Assembly: GCF_003369915.1 (NCBI RefSeq)
Contig: NC_046673.1
Location: forward strand, 19,273,718 to 19,337,717
Direction of reading: 5' to 3'
Source of the DNA: Drosophila miranda
Taxonomy: Eukaryota > Arthropoda > Insecta > Diptera > Drosophilidae
DNA: 64,000 nt
Under the pieces are notes generated by a model. The model had not been told where the DNA came from. It worked only from the letters and a program-made list of their open reading frames with translations, and made no database searches. Positions 23,201-33,578 of this stretch are shown in pieces (the first letter of the stretch is position 1; the number at the start of each line of letters is the position of its first letter). The position numbers and the translations under genes were made by a program.

Positions 23201-23935
23201 CTTCGCTGGGCCCGCTCCATCATAATGTTGACCACCAGCCCTGCCACATTTACGCCAATAAAGATAACAATATTCGCAATCAGCTGGTTGTATTCCAGGT
23301 ATCGCAGGGCATCGGTGAAGATCTTGTAGACGGTGAGGCTTATGTGCACCGAGGGCAGGGCGATGCCGAAGGCCACCGCCTCCCAGATCTGCAGCGGCAT
23401 CATGGCGTAGGCCAGAAATACAACGAATACGATTTGCCAGACACCCTCGGCCATCACCTCCTTGGTGTCCACCGGAAAGACGCTGCCCAGCGTCGGCATC
23501 GACACCACACAAATGCTGGCCGTAAACAGTAGAATCCCGTAGCACAGTGTCGGCAAATGGTGATCCTTGATCACCGAACATTGCAACAGGATCAGCACCA
23601 CGGCGAACAGCAAGCAAACGATCGAATTGAAGATGTTCTGTATTTTACATGGAATTTTATGGATTAGTTTTAAAGGTTTTTTTGTTTTTCCTGAAGGTGA
23701 TTTCTATTTGCAAAGAAGTTTGGAAAATACTCACATGAAAGGTGGCCGCATTGTTGAAGGCCAGCGAGAGGGCCGCCATCACTCCGCATAGCACCACAAC
23801 GAGTGCAACGACACCGAGCACCGAGAAGCGCTGGAGCTTGAGCGTGTACCGCTGATAGAGGCACTCGAGCTCATCGTTCTCGAAGCGGAGCGTATTGAGC
23901 GGGCGGCCGCGCGTTGCCTTCACGGCATGGTCCAT
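11040..23935 (-). CDS. rut: Rutabaga, Ca2+/calmodulin-responsive adenylyl cyclase
   Basis: Integral-membrane enzyme converting ATP to cAMP, and the coincidence detector of fly learning. Minus-strand exons: 23935-23735, 23637-22903, 22303-22176, 22102-21799, 21727-21413, 21069-21064, 20027-19764, 18209-17742, 17688-17507, 17425-17315, 17228-16988, 16910-16544, 15889-15715, 15659-14582, 13621-12444, 12247-11535, 11473-11040. The total is 6,900 nt, one open frame of 2,299 aa (about 2,250 in D. melanogaster as I recall). Domains in order are six TM segments (about 37-230), C1a with ILFADIVGF (metal Asp about 280) and LGDCYYC (Asp about 324), the C1b calmodulin-binding segment [19 protein letters not shown] (about 472-490), and a Gly-rich linker. 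Then come the second TM set (about 700-940) with an NAT glycosylation site in an extracellular loop, and C2a with [10 protein letters not shown] (Asn about 1133, Arg about 1137). The tail of over 1,100 residues is Gln/His/Gly-rich. Confidence 0.95.
11715..12180 (-). repeat. rut: Poly-Gln / poly-His / acidic codon repeats in the rut tail
   Basis: Within exon 16 the frame encodes runs of Gln (CAG/CAA), a His run broken once by Ser, and an acidic DDDDDEED stretch, in a total tail with no recognised domain. Similar CAG-rich tracts occur in exons 14 (about 14.9-15.4 kb) and 15 (about 13.45-13.55 kb). These are likely length-variable, low-constraint regions; they also open long spurious frames on the opposite strand. 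Confidence 0.85.
14498..14581 (-). other. rut: Candidate alternative rut C-terminus by retention of intron 14
   Basis: Exon 14 ends at AAG followed by a good GTGAGT donor (14581). If it is not spliced, the frame continues for 27 residues, [20 protein letters not shown] then WGKEILL, and stops at 14498. The result would be an isoform of about 1,552 residues lacking the long tail. The stretch is strongly acidic and coding-like, but its use is unproven. Confidence 0.35.
15890..16543. repeat. Degenerate tandem repeat with AATCGATAATTATCGATA cores in rut intron 12
   Basis: The intron carries at least four related units. Each contains ATCGATAATT(A/G)TCGATATTC-like palindromic cores followed by an AT-rich stretch with TTTATGATTAAA variants (about 15,905, 16,065, 16,190 and 16,375). 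Another core occurs alone at about 21,170 in rut intron 5. The cores resemble paired DRE-type (ATCGAT) sites but lie inside the gene. Confidence 0.6.
17241..17271. repeat. (GT)n microsatellite in an 86-bp rut intron
   Basis: About 15 GT units fill over a third of the short intron between exons 10 and 11 (17229-17314). Length variation here could affect splicing. A second GT array lies at about 20,556-20,600 in intron 6. Confidence 0.9.
18645..18843. repeat. TGAACGAAAC-type motif array, left part (rut intron 7)
   Basis: Degenerate copies of AACGAAACTGAACGAA recur through this stretch. A matching array (GAACGAAAC, TGAACGAAT, TTGAACGATTGAAC) continues at about 19,600-19,725. Together they flank the inverted-repeat element at 18,844-19,562, which appears to have inserted into one older array. 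Confidence 0.65.
18844..19562. mobile_element. Non-autonomous Tc1/mariner-type element (MITE) in rut intron 7
   Basis: The element starts TA|CAGTTGTGGTCA and ends TGACCACAACTG|TA. It therefore has 12-bp perfect terminal inverted repeats and a TA target duplication, the hallmark of Tc1/mariner insertion. It is about 719 bp. The interior has no transposase and consists of GTATTTTT-rich degenerate repeat with ACGAAGA motifs. It lies wholly inside the 1.55-kb intron between exons 7 and 8. Confidence 0.7.
21064..21069 (-). other. rut: Candidate 6-nt microexon of rutabaga (Asp-Ala)
   Basis: On the minus strand TTTACTTTCAG | GATGCG | GTAAGT gives a pyrimidine-rich acceptor, two codons and a consensus donor. 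Exon 5 ends in phase 0 and exon 7 begins in phase 0, so inclusion adds Asp-Ala without shifting the frame. Skipping is equally compatible. It would lie in the linker after the calmodulin-binding region. Confidence 0.55.
22395..22862. repeat. Degenerate (A)CTCGTTACTT motif array in rut intron 2
   Basis: TCGTTACTT and close variants (atcgttacttt, aactcgttacttc, taatcgttacttc, gcgttacttta, aatcgctactcc, attcgttatttt) recur every 30-60 bases over about 450 bp. The same motif forms a second array near 51.9-52.2 kb. Confidence 0.6.
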
Positions 23936-24027
23936 GCGGCACCGCTGCCGCCGCCGCTAATGCGGCAGCCTGCACAGCTCCTCCTCCTCCACCACCCTTC
24001 GGGCGGGGCAGGCACAAAAAGATTATT
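23936..24027 (-). other. rut: Last 5' UTR segment of rut with its probable acceptor
   Basis: Minus-strand CTCTCTATTGCAG ends at 24028, so the exon carrying the ATG at 23935 probably begins at 24027. This leaves 92 nt of 5' UTR in that exon. The upstream non-coding exon(s) and promoter would lie further right, probably in 24.1-25.4 kb, but I cannot fix them. Confidence 0.5.
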
Positions 24028-24126
24028 CTGCAATAGAGAGCGAGAGAGATGTAGAGAAAGTCCATGAGTGACCTTGAAAGTGTATTGTTCATTGGAGAGG
24101 AAAATGTGTCGTGTCGTGGTCCTCCT

Positions 24127-24149
24127 CCCCCCCCCCCCCCCCCCCCCCC
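24127..24149. repeat. Poly-C run of 23 bases
   Basis: An uninterrupted run of 23 C just upstream of the rut start region. Comparable runs are 31 C at 46703-46733 and 17 G at 48208-48224. Exact lengths are assembly-sensitive. Confidence 0.9.
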
Positions 24150-24839
24150 TCCTCACCGGCCGTTCCCTTCAACTTTTCACACGCTGAAAATACATGCTAA
24201 AAATAATCTTCGAAAAGCTGGGGCGTGTGAAATCAATCAATGTTCAGAGACGCCAAAGAACCCCCCGAAAGAAGAGAAAAGGAAAGAAACCCAACAGCCC
24301 ACGCACTTGGGTGTCCGAGAATCTAAAAATCGGAGAATCTCAGAATAGTATTCGCGAGCGTACTTTTCTGTCGGTTTCGATGGTAGATTAATGACGATTT
24401 ATATGCCGGCAATCCGTTGAAATCATTAAAATATTATGCACAAATTCATTTCGAAATTAGAAATCCGTAATTAGTCGAGCTTTAACGAGTGCTGCTGCTG
24501 CAGCAGCAACAGTATGGATCGATGTCTATATTCGGACGCAATGTCCGATGTCCGATGTCCAATGTCCGAGAGCGAGAGACGTTAAATCAATTAGGCATGA
24601 AAACATTTATAGACATTCGTCAGCAACGGCAACGGCAACAGCGACTGCGACTCTAGGATTGGGTGTGGATGTGGAGTGGGGCGCAGACCGATAGAAGGTG
24701 CCATGATGTGTGTGTGTTTTTTTTTTCATGCAAACCCTTTTTTTTCGTTTTCTTAATTAATGTCAATCCTCATTAGCAGTTAGCAGACTTTAACACTGCA
24801 ATTTGCGTCACTTAATTTCACTCGAGCCTCGGTCCTTCT

Positions 24840-25350
24840 CGCACTCATTGTCCACACTTGCAATTCCTTTCCATTTCCAGCAGCCAACAACAAAGCAAGC
24901 GCATGGGAGTGGTTCGCTTTTTTGTGTCGTTTTCTGTTCCTTGGGCGACATGATCGTTCGTGCCGGAAAACGAGACGACACATCTTCGTTTCATATTACG
25001 CGAGCTTCGGTTTGGTCTTCCTCCGACGCAGTGCACACGCTTGCAATTCCACTACTTCGCTCTCTCAGCAGCAGCAGCAGCAAAAATGCGAGCGCAGGGC
25101 AGGTAGTCACACTTTGTTGTTGTTGCTGCAATTCGTCTCTCTCTCTCTCTGTGGGCAATTCTTGTCATCATTTATCTATTGCTCTCTATCAGCAGCAACG
25201 CATGGGAGTCGGTTGTTTTTTGTTGTTGGCAAACGGTTCACCTCTTCCCGAGTTGTGCTCTCCCTCCTGTAGCTCCTGCGCTCTCTGCTCATTTGCTCTC
25301 TCAGCAACAACAACAATGCGTCCACAGTCGGCTGGAGACTGGAAGCCCTT
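24840..25350 (+). repeat. Dispersed repeat copy A in the rut 5' region
   Basis: A GAGA/CAG-rich segment with the core TGATCGTTCGTGCCGGAAAA, then CGAGACGACAC and CTTCGTTTCAT (24950-25018), followed by CTCTCAGCAGCAGC, AATGCG and CACTTTGTTGTTGTTGCTG. The same ordered blocks recur inverted at about 50.05-50.37 kb. It also contains AGTCACACT (about 25,106), close to core-promoter Motif 1, and ATGCG-type block repeats at about 25.19-25.32 kb. It may include the rut promoter. Confidence 0.6.
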
Positions 25351-25599
25351 TGAGGAAATGCCATTTTGATTCATTGTACAATAGGGCGGGAATTAACGGG
25401 ATTTTACTTTGCTAAGTAGATTTCCTGTCCCCCCTAGACCCCCCACAAACGTATATTACAAAAGAGAATGCCCGAGAACTCATAAGCAATACACGAGTAT
25501 ACATGATCTATTGAAGATCTACTTTGGATGTTCTCCTCATGATCTTTGGATGAGCTACTGAATGTCAACAGATGATCTCATAAGTATCATAAGTACATA

Positions 25600-27332
25600 C
25601 AGTATGTCAAGAAACTCTTTACACACTGAAAATAAATTAAATTTTTTGACTTTGGATAAAAAAATAATGGCCTTTGGTTCAAATTTATCAAATTTTTTTA
25701 ATTCATAACCATTCAGGGATTAATTATAAAGTAGTTAGTGAAAAAAAAATAACAAAACTATAAATAGGTAACTTACAAAACAACAAAAACAATGATTACT
25801 CATTTTTGACACTGTCAAGAAACTCTTTACACATTTCGTTTTCGAGCTCTGTTTTGATCTCGTTCTTAGAAAAAACGGGACTTTACCGTAATCTATGCTT
25901 TTGGCGTTGCTCAGTGATGTTCTATTTTTGCATTGACTTTGATTTGGTTGCGAAATTTGACCGGTGCACATCTACAGACTAACTTTCTGAAATTTTTAAA
26001 ATGCCTGGCAAAAGACTAAGCTTTGACGTTGTCCAGTTGATTTACTATAATCACCAGTTGGGCAAATCTGTTGCAGACATGGTAGACATGTTTTCAGTAT
26101 CAAGGAAAACAATTTACAATGTCCTAAGTCGCGCGAAGAACGAAGGGAGACTGGAAACCAAATCTGGAGGTGGCCGTAAAAGGAAGATAGACAAACGGGC
26201 AGACCGCATAATCATGAGGAAAATTAATCAGAATCCGCAAATATCGGTCAGGACTCTGGCCAAGGAACTTGACGAAGAACTTGACTTGGTTATTTCACAC
26301 GAAACAGTACGCCAGGTTATTCTACGCCATAAATACTCTTCCAGAGTGGCACGAAAAAAACCGCTGCTTTCGTCGGTCAATGTGGAAAAGCGCTTCACTT
26401 TCGCTGTTAACATGATCAGTAAGCCGGCAGAGTATTGGGATGACGTCATATTTTGCGACGAAACAAAAATGATGCTATATTACAATGATGGTCCACCCAG
26501 AGTATGGCGCAAGCCGTTAACAGCTTTAGATAACCGAAACATCATTCCGACTGTAAAGTTTGGAAAACTTTCGGTTATGATTTGGGGGTGCATCTCTAGC
26601 CGAGGAGTGGGAAATATTGAATTTATTGAGAACACAATGGATGCCAAACAGTACCTCAAAATTTTAAAAACAAATTTAAAAAGCAGTGCGGAGAAATTTG
26701 GTCTCATTACGGACAATAGGGCCAAATTTAAGTTTTATCAAGACAATGATCCCAAACATAAAGAGTCCAATGTGAGAGCTTGGCTGCTTTACAACTGTGG
26801 AAAAGTTATTGATACACCACCCCAGAGTGCCGATCTTAACCCCATTGAAAATTTGTGGGCCTATTTGAAGAAGAAAGTGGGAAAAAGACAGCCCAAAAAC
26901 CGCAATCAGCTCAAAGAATTCATATTGGAAGAGTGGCAAAAGATTCCCTTTGAGTATGACCTACAAAAATTGATAAATTCGATGAAAAAACGGCTCCAGC
27001 ATGTAGTCAATGCTAAGGGTGGACATACCAAATATTAAAATAAGTTAAATATATTAAATAATTACGAAGAATTTTGAATTTAAAAAATGAAAATATTTTG
27101 TGTAAAGACTTTCTTGACAGTGTCAAAACTGAGTAATCATTGTTTTTGTTATTTTTTAAGTTACCTATTTATAGTTTTGTTATTTTTTTTTCACTAACTA
27201 CTTTATAATTAATCCCTGAATGGTTATGAATTAAAAAAATTTGATAAATTTGAACCAAAGGCCATTATTTTCTTATCCAAAGTCAAAAAATTTAATTTAT
27301 TTTCAGTGTGTAAAGAGTTTCTTGACATACTG
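25600..27332 (+). mobile_element. S-element-like Tc1 transposon, apparently intact
   Basis: The element begins TA|CAGTATGTCAAGAAACTC and ends in its inverse followed by TA (27333-27334), so TA target duplications are present. Terminal inverted repeats span 25600-25833 and 27099-27332 (234 bp each) and differ at only a handful of positions. Each contains two direct copies of TGTCAAGAAACTCTTTACACA (left: 25605-25625 and 25813-25833), an IR/DR arrangement as in several Tc1-like elements. From memory the D. melanogaster S element is about 1,736 bp with 234-bp repeats and a 345-aa protein, which fits closely. The near identity of the arms implies recent insertion. Confidence 0.9.
26001..27038 (+). 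CDS. Tc1-family transposase (345 aa) of the S-like element
   Basis: DNA cut-and-paste transposase acting on the flanking inverted repeats. The frame is uninterrupted from ATG at 26001 to TAA at 27038. The N-terminus carries paired helix-turn-helix DNA-binding segments (MVDMFSVSRKTIYNVLSRAK; then ISHETVRQVI), with a GGGRKRK-type basic stretch between them. The DDE catalytic domain shows DVIFCDETKM (first Asp), FYQDNDPKHK (second Asp) and DLNPIENLW (Glu), with exactly 34 residues between the second Asp and the Glu, the Tc1 D34E spacing. All three catalytic residues are present, so the protein may be functional. Confidence 0.93.
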   Translation: MPGKRLSFDVVQLIYYNHQLGKSVADMVDMFSVSRKTIYNVLSRAKNEGRLETKSGGGRKRKIDKRADRIIMRKINQNPQISVRTLAKELDEELDLVISHETVRQVILRHKYSSRVARKKPLLSSVNVEKRFTFAVNMISKPAEYWDDVIFCDETKMMLYYNDGPPRVWRKPLTALDNRNIIPTVKFGKLSVMIWGCISSRGVGNIEFIENTMDAKQYLKILKTNLKSSAEKFGLITDNRAKFKFYQDNDPKHKESNVRAWLLYNCGKVIDTPPQSADLNPIENLWAYLKKKVGKRQPKNRNQLKEFILEEWQKIPFEYDLQKLINSMKKRLQHVVNAKGGHTKY

Positions 27333-27334
27333 TA

Positions 27335-28733
27335 GATCTGCCCCATCAGCAGATCCCAAGCAGAGAGGGGTACAACGAACTGCCGTGAGAGGATTATTGA
27401 TCCCCCCGCGTATTCGTTTGTGGCTTGTGTTTGCTCCCCCAAAAACTCACCCAACACTTGAGTACTCATCGACCATACGAATAACACGAACAATATGAAT
27501 ACAATGAATGTATTCGAATACGAGTAGAATTACATACATAGAACCCTGCCTGGGTATTTGAACAGTTGCAGACACCATCCGGACAATTAGATGTCAACAA
27601 ATATACATATGGTACTATAGCGATGGTTGTATATTTTTGTATTTCAACTTGAGATCTTTCATTCATTCAGTGAGTGTCATGCCGTCATTCAAATGTGAGA
27701 TGTCTGGATGTCTGATGATTCGTTGGATTATTTTTCGTTGTGTATTTGTTTGAGGGGCTGCTTGTTTGTTTTTGGAGGCGAAAAATTTAATATTTTTTCA
27801 ATGCTGATGTGTGGTGTGCGCATTTGTCGAATTTGCATTTATCGCAGCGACAATTACAAATATAATGAGACGTGAATATTTTCGCAAAATATTGTCGAGA
27901 ACCCATGGCTCCAATGTTCCAAAAAAAACCAAAAAAAAAACACAACAAAATTCTATTTTAGGCACGAGGCAAGGCACACAGAGGCTTTTCAGAGAGTTAT
28001 GCAAGCGGAGGAAAATTCAAATGCGAAGTTTTCTTTTTTGCCCAATAAATTGGTTGAATGAATATTTACTGCTTTTTCCCCCCAGCGAGCACTTTGTGCG
28101 AGTGCGCAATGATTGATGTGAATCGAAAATAAATCGAATGAAAAGATTGCCGTCGTAGAAGGAGCACTTTCCACAGTCTTTTGGCTGTCTCTTGGGGATC
28201 ATCTCATCTCTAAGTCCACACGCCCACAAAAGAGATCTCCCTCTCTTTCTCAGGTTTTCTTTTTGGGTGCAAAAACATGACATTTTACTTGTGTGTTTTC
28301 CGCTTGTTTTTTTTTTTTTGTCGCCTGATGGACAGTCACCCAAGCATTCCCCGCATCCTCCTACGACGACAGAACCACTCGAAAGAGTACAGAGTCCAAA
28401 GATGTTCTCTGCCAAAGATACAACGCCCATTCACGCCCTCCCACTAAAGGGGCGGGGCAGCGGTTAAGTTCATTGTCAATCAAATGGGAAGGGCAAAGTT
28501 GGGAGATCTAAAAGCCTCGACTTTTGACTTTTGGATACCCATTAAACAGTTTTCAGGGGAATTCTTTCGGGCTGCAGCACTTTTCCGTTCAGTCAAGACG
28601 ATTCTTAGCATTTAAGTAGATCTTATCTTTATCCACTTTATACATATCTTTATTAAAGGGATTACTTTTACCATTATCTATCTGTTCTGATATATCCACC
28701 CTTGACTATAATTTAACTATACATCTGTACATA
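27335..28733. other. Intergenic stretch between two transposons
   Basis: No supported gene or RNA. Sequence is AT-rich with some open but low-complexity frames; nothing repeat-like stands out. Confidence 0.5.
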
Positions 28734-30381
28734 CAGTGGCGCCGAAAAAAATAGCACCAGTAGGGACGACCGTCTTTATTCCTTCAAAACAAGACTACTG
28801 TCCAACATTTACTGGACTTTACTATAATATCATGTAGCTTTATGTGTCTCCTCTCTGAGAGAAGTGTGCTTACTCTCTCAATTCTAACGGTTCTTATAAC
28901 ATTAGGCAATTTTGCGAAAGAGGAGCGAAATGGAGCACCAACAAAAATAGCACCAGTAACTGTTTTATGTAAAAGCTTATACTTTTCTGAACTTCTTGAT
29001 ATTTTAAGTTCTTGACTGAATTAAAAATCGGTGGCATTAGGTGATTGTGACAAGAAAGTTACAAAATTTAAGTAGTTATGGGTCTTGGAAAGTACTAAAG
29101 TGAAGAAAAAAGCCAAAGGATCAAAACATTCATTTCAGAAGGCAGGACCTATGCTAAGGTGGGGAACATTGTCGGTTGTTCAAAAGAAATGATTAGCAAT
29201 GCTTTGAAATATGTTTCCAACAAGAAACACGTGGAAGAAAGGCCGCGATATTCCCATTTCTGGTAAAACTACTGGTTCGTGAGAGCAAGGAGGACCCATT
29301 TAAGTCGGCCACAGAGCTAAAGCAAGGATCTTAAAAAATCGGCAAGTACCAGAAAAGTTAGATCTTGTTTACAAGAACGTAAAATGGGTACTCGTAGTCC
29401 GAGGAAATTTCCACATCTCACGGGAAGGCATAGGGCAAAAAAATTTTGGTATGCAAAATAGCTCTAAAGTTGGGCCAAAGAAAATGGATAAACATCCTGT
29501 GGTCCGACTAAAGCCAAAATTTATTTTTTGGTGTAAAAGGGTCTTGTTCTTGTGTGAAACGACTACCGAATGCAGAATACAGCCCCCTGACTCACATGTA
29601 AATTCATTTGACATAGAAAAGCAAGAAAAATCGTATGGGCATGATTTTCGTACTAGGCAGGTGACCCAATACATGGCACAACCCCATTATGGATCAACAT
29701 GTCTATGTCAATATCAAAGAAACAGTGATTCTGCTTTATGCAGAATACGAAATAGAGTTCTTTTGTGTCTTCCAGCAGGAAAATGACCCAAAACGATCTA
29801 GAAAGAGAGCTCGAAAGTGGTTCGAGCACAATTCTCTTAGTGCAATGGATTGGCCTGTTCAGTCTCCAGACTTGAACCCCATTGCTAATATTTTGGGTCA
29901 AGTTAAAAAATGTGTTTCTAATGCGGAATCAAAGAACAATAAATATTTTTGGGGTATCCTGCATGGTTCGTGGATCAATATCCCAAGGAAAAGATGCGAA
30001 AATTAGGTGAGCTTTAATGCCAATATGTTGAGCTGCTGTTGTTGCTGCCAAAGGCTTTACAACAAAACGCCAACCTTTAAATACAACTAAAATAACATAT
30101 TTTACAAAAAAATTTGGAAAGTTTCCTTGTATTTTATAGTTTTTTGATTTCTTTGTAAATTGGTGCTATTTTTGTTGGTGCCCAAATTTCTGATAAAATC
30201 CTTTTCTTTTCAAATATTTTCATTTGGAGTTTGCAAATCATACCAGTGCTCTGGGATACGATAAATTATACCTTAAAGTTTACATATTAGTCTTAACAAC
30301 GTTCATTAGAACCATTGTTTAAGCTAAATCCGTCAATATAGAAACATTAGTCCCCTGGTGCTATTTTTTTCGGCGCAGCTG
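28734..30381 (+). mobile_element. Decayed Tc1-like transposon, about 1.65 kb
   Basis: The ends are TA|CAGTGGCGCCGAAAAAAAT... and its inverse ...GGCGCAGCTG|TA (30381), matching except near the tip, with TA duplications. An internal copy of the end motif, GCACCAACAAAAATAGCACC, lies at about 28934 and inverted at about 30162-30182, giving IR/DR arms of about 215 bp. Length and layout fit a Tc1-like element different from the S-like one. I cannot name the family. Confidence 0.8.
29078..30006 (+). pseudogene. Broken Tc1-like transposase
   Basis: The reading frame is disrupted several times. An ATG at 29078 runs into TAA within seven codons. Another frame then shows a helix-turn-helix-like segment (SEGRTYAKVGNIVGCSKEMI, about 29130-29200). 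A third shows the catalytic end (QQENDPKRSRKRARKWF, then MDWPVQSPDLNPIANIL) ending at 30006. The catalytic Glu of DLNPIE is replaced by Ala (PIA) and the second catalytic Asp of the QDN motif reads as Glu, so the protein is dead. Confidence 0.8.
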
Positions 30382-33300
30382 TATATCCATATTTGTTCTA
30401 TCTATCTCTTATTTATATTTTTGTATTTATCATATTATAATTGCATCTACCATTTATCTATCTTAATGTATTATTTTTCTATCCCTATTCACGATTTATC
30501 TTTTTTCTAACTATCAAAATTTTATCTCATATTTTTTTAATATTTTTTTTAATGAAAATGTATCTTTATGAACTGTGAATCTATTAACTATCTATCTATC
30601 TTGATTTATCTATCTAATTTGTATCTATATACATATGTTATCTCTTATATTTAACTATAATTTATTTAAAATTTACATAAATCTTTATGTATCAAATATT
30701 CTTTTAGCTCCGTTTCCCCTTAGCCACATTATACCCCTCGAATCCATCACCCCACAAATACAGGGTATACAAAATGCACATAGAATTTTCAGTGCGATTT
30801 CTCGTTAGAGAATGTTTGCTCTTTAAATGATTTTTCCATCAATTCTCTCCATCAATTGGCGGCAATTAAGTTTGCAACACTTTTGATGGATTTTGCATTT
30901 AATCAACATCATCGTCATCAGTATCATCATGATCATCATTGACAGAGCATCATCATCTTCTGGCTCTCATTCATCATCGTTTTCCCATATAATCAATCAA
31001 ATTTTCAATTTCCAATTTTCGCTTTCGTCGTTCGTCTGGCGCCCGACAAACAAATTAAGGAAAAGCCATAGAAAAACTAATGCAAAAAGTAAAAGCAACT
31101 AAACAGTCGTGAAAAATGACGCAAACACAGAAAATATTTAGCAAAAAAAAAAAACACACGAAAATGGGAAAAACGTATATATAGAAACGACAACCATATG
31201 AAAAGGTTTTTATGGCCCTCCACTAGAGGGATGCGGCGGATTTTCATTTCAAGTTTTTCCAAGGAGCAAGAGCTTCACGTAATTTCTTTGTACAAGATTG
31301 GAGCGGAAAACCTTTTGGGTAATTGGTATTTTTATAGAGGTGTTTACCCAAAACTAAAGGCACTAAAACCACAACTAAAACTCTTAATGACAAATAAGCC
31401 ATAGAAAATGTGTCATAGCATAGGGGCCATCTGTTGTTTTAAGGGCAGTTTTACACGTTAAGGGCATACAATAGTACTCTTCCCACTATAGGTTTTTCAA
31501 AAGTGAAGAATTTGAGAAAGAAATGTGTATATTTCTATATAAATAAAAAAAAAGTTGGTCGATCAAAAATGTTTAAATAGATACAAATTGAATAGATGGA
31601 CGTATGCTCTCTAATGAGGGCTTTCAATGTTTCCATAAGCAAAAGGATACTTTTTAAACATTGAAGAACATTTTTGAGAGGCCAAAGACACCAAAGACTA
31701 TAAAATTAAAAGTTGTTCTATGGCGGCAGTTTTTATTACTCCTCTGTTGACAGAAGGCTCCCTCTATGATTCATCTCTGACCGTGGCCCCTTGCCTACTT
31801 GCTCGCTTGGGCAGCTGAGTCCAACACAATACACAGCATCTGGCGAGGCGCAAGAATTGGTCCAAAGAATCCTACAACGAAGTATGCCCAGCCTTTGGCT
31901 ACAAGTCGGTCCCAAGAAACCGAAAACAATATACATGGCTTGTGCATGACACAGCCAATTGATGCTAGAGCCGAAGGCTAACCCCAGGCTAACTCCCAGC
32001 GCGTCCGTGCTTTAAAGGCATGGGTTTTGTTCGTGATAATTATCTTGGTACTTCAGGGGTCTACGAAGATTATTGGGCATATCGTAGCTAGCTTTCGAAA
32101 TTCCTTAAGAACCGCTTCGAAAAAGAAAGTAAAACCCCCTTCAAAACCTTAGATATCTGTCCAAGCTGCAAAGAACTTTTACAAATTTATTATCCCCATT
32201 CCTTAATGGTTTCCACTTTCCAATCCATTGGTCATTCGCCTCCACTCCACCCACAGCTTCGATCAATCAAACATAAATATTCACAGCAACAGACCAGACC
32301 CAGAAAACCCAGCGAATATTTGTGTACTGGCAAAATTCTCGGGCACATCCGTAAACACAATTTTCGCTTTAGGAAAATTCTATTAAGAGGAAAATGTAGT
32401 TTCCGCAACAGCGTTTTCCCTTTAGATTTTTTTTTTTTGCAATCTCTATCCATCGGAAGCCCCAGAAGCCAACAGAATCGTTTGTGAAGCGGTCCAAAAA
32501 CTAATTATATTTTGTATCTTTGTATCTGTACATGATATACACATGTATCTACAGGCCATCCATCCATCCACATCCCCCAGAGCAGACAGCAATCGCCCAC
32601 AATGAGCCCCTTTTTGTGGCATCAATGGGGGAGAAGACAAAATCAATTAGCGGATCCGTTGCGGATATTTTTGCCATCCACTTCAAAAAGAGTCTACAAA
32701 TAATTTGATTACCGAGTATCTCTCTCTCTCTCTGCATCTATCTTCTTGCTTTTCCCATTGGGGGTTTCCCTGCTCTTTACACCCTTTTCTTTTTCGGTTG
32801 TCATTTAACGTAGGACATCAGCTTGTTGGTGGGCGAATGCGGGTGGACACAGAATGTGTCCTGCAACCAAATTGACCCACGAAAATTGGCAAAAATTTGA
32901 ACATCAGACTGGGAGGAGGCTTTCGGCGACTGGCGCCACACAAAAATGTTGTGTCGCGCCAAAGGAAGTCGCACATGTGCGAGCCCCTCCCCCCAATCCA
33001 CATCACATATCCGGCCCTCATCATTTTTTGGGCCGTAGCATGTATGTGTGTGCTTGGGTATGGGTTTGGATATGGATATCCAGGCGAATGGCATGGACGT
33101 GGCAAATACCCCGTGGAGTAGTCACAGCAGAGTGAGAAATTCATCTAGATTCTAGATCAATGTAGATATTATGTGGATTGTGTGTAGACTGCAGTCAATT
33201 GCGTTGGAATATCACATGGTTTGTATGTTTATACCATGGGAACTATTTTTCGATTATATTTGGAAGTTAGTTGTTGATTGTATGTGGATTAAGTGTGGAG

Positions 33301-33578
33301 TGTATGTGTGGATTCAGTGTACATTGCGTGTGGATAGTATGTGGCTTGTATGTATGCGAACTATTTTTCGACTGTATTTAGATGTTAGTTGTGGATTGTA
33401 TGTGGATTAAGTGTGGATCTTAAGCGGGGGGATAGGATTTTTACCATAGGGATCTCTATATGGAGGGATATCCATAAAAACTAAATTCTACAGAAAATAC
33501 GCAGAAACTATGTGGATTCTTTTCATCCGCCGTTAAACATTATTTTTCATTCATTTTATCTTCATTTTACATTACAAA
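30382..33578. other. Gene-poor stretch after the transposons
   Basis: No supported gene. It begins with TATCTATCT-rich sequence (30.40-30.66 kb) and has a TCATCATC-rich patch (30.90-30.99 kb). At 31.74-31.98 kb there is a short coding-like patch with stops in every long frame, which I cannot identify. A tandem duplication lies at 33.18-33.42 kb. Confidence 0.5.
33180..33420. repeat. 118-bp tandem duplication with TATGTGGATT motifs
   Basis: The block aactatttttcga-t-tattt...ttgattgtatgtggattaag starts at 33241 and again at 33359. Within it, shorter units of the form TGTATGTGGATT recur. Confidence 0.8.

Noticed and set aside
31736..31981. Coding-like patch on both strands
   Set aside because: Stops interrupt every frame, and neither strand gave a recognisable protein; too weak to call even a pseudogene.
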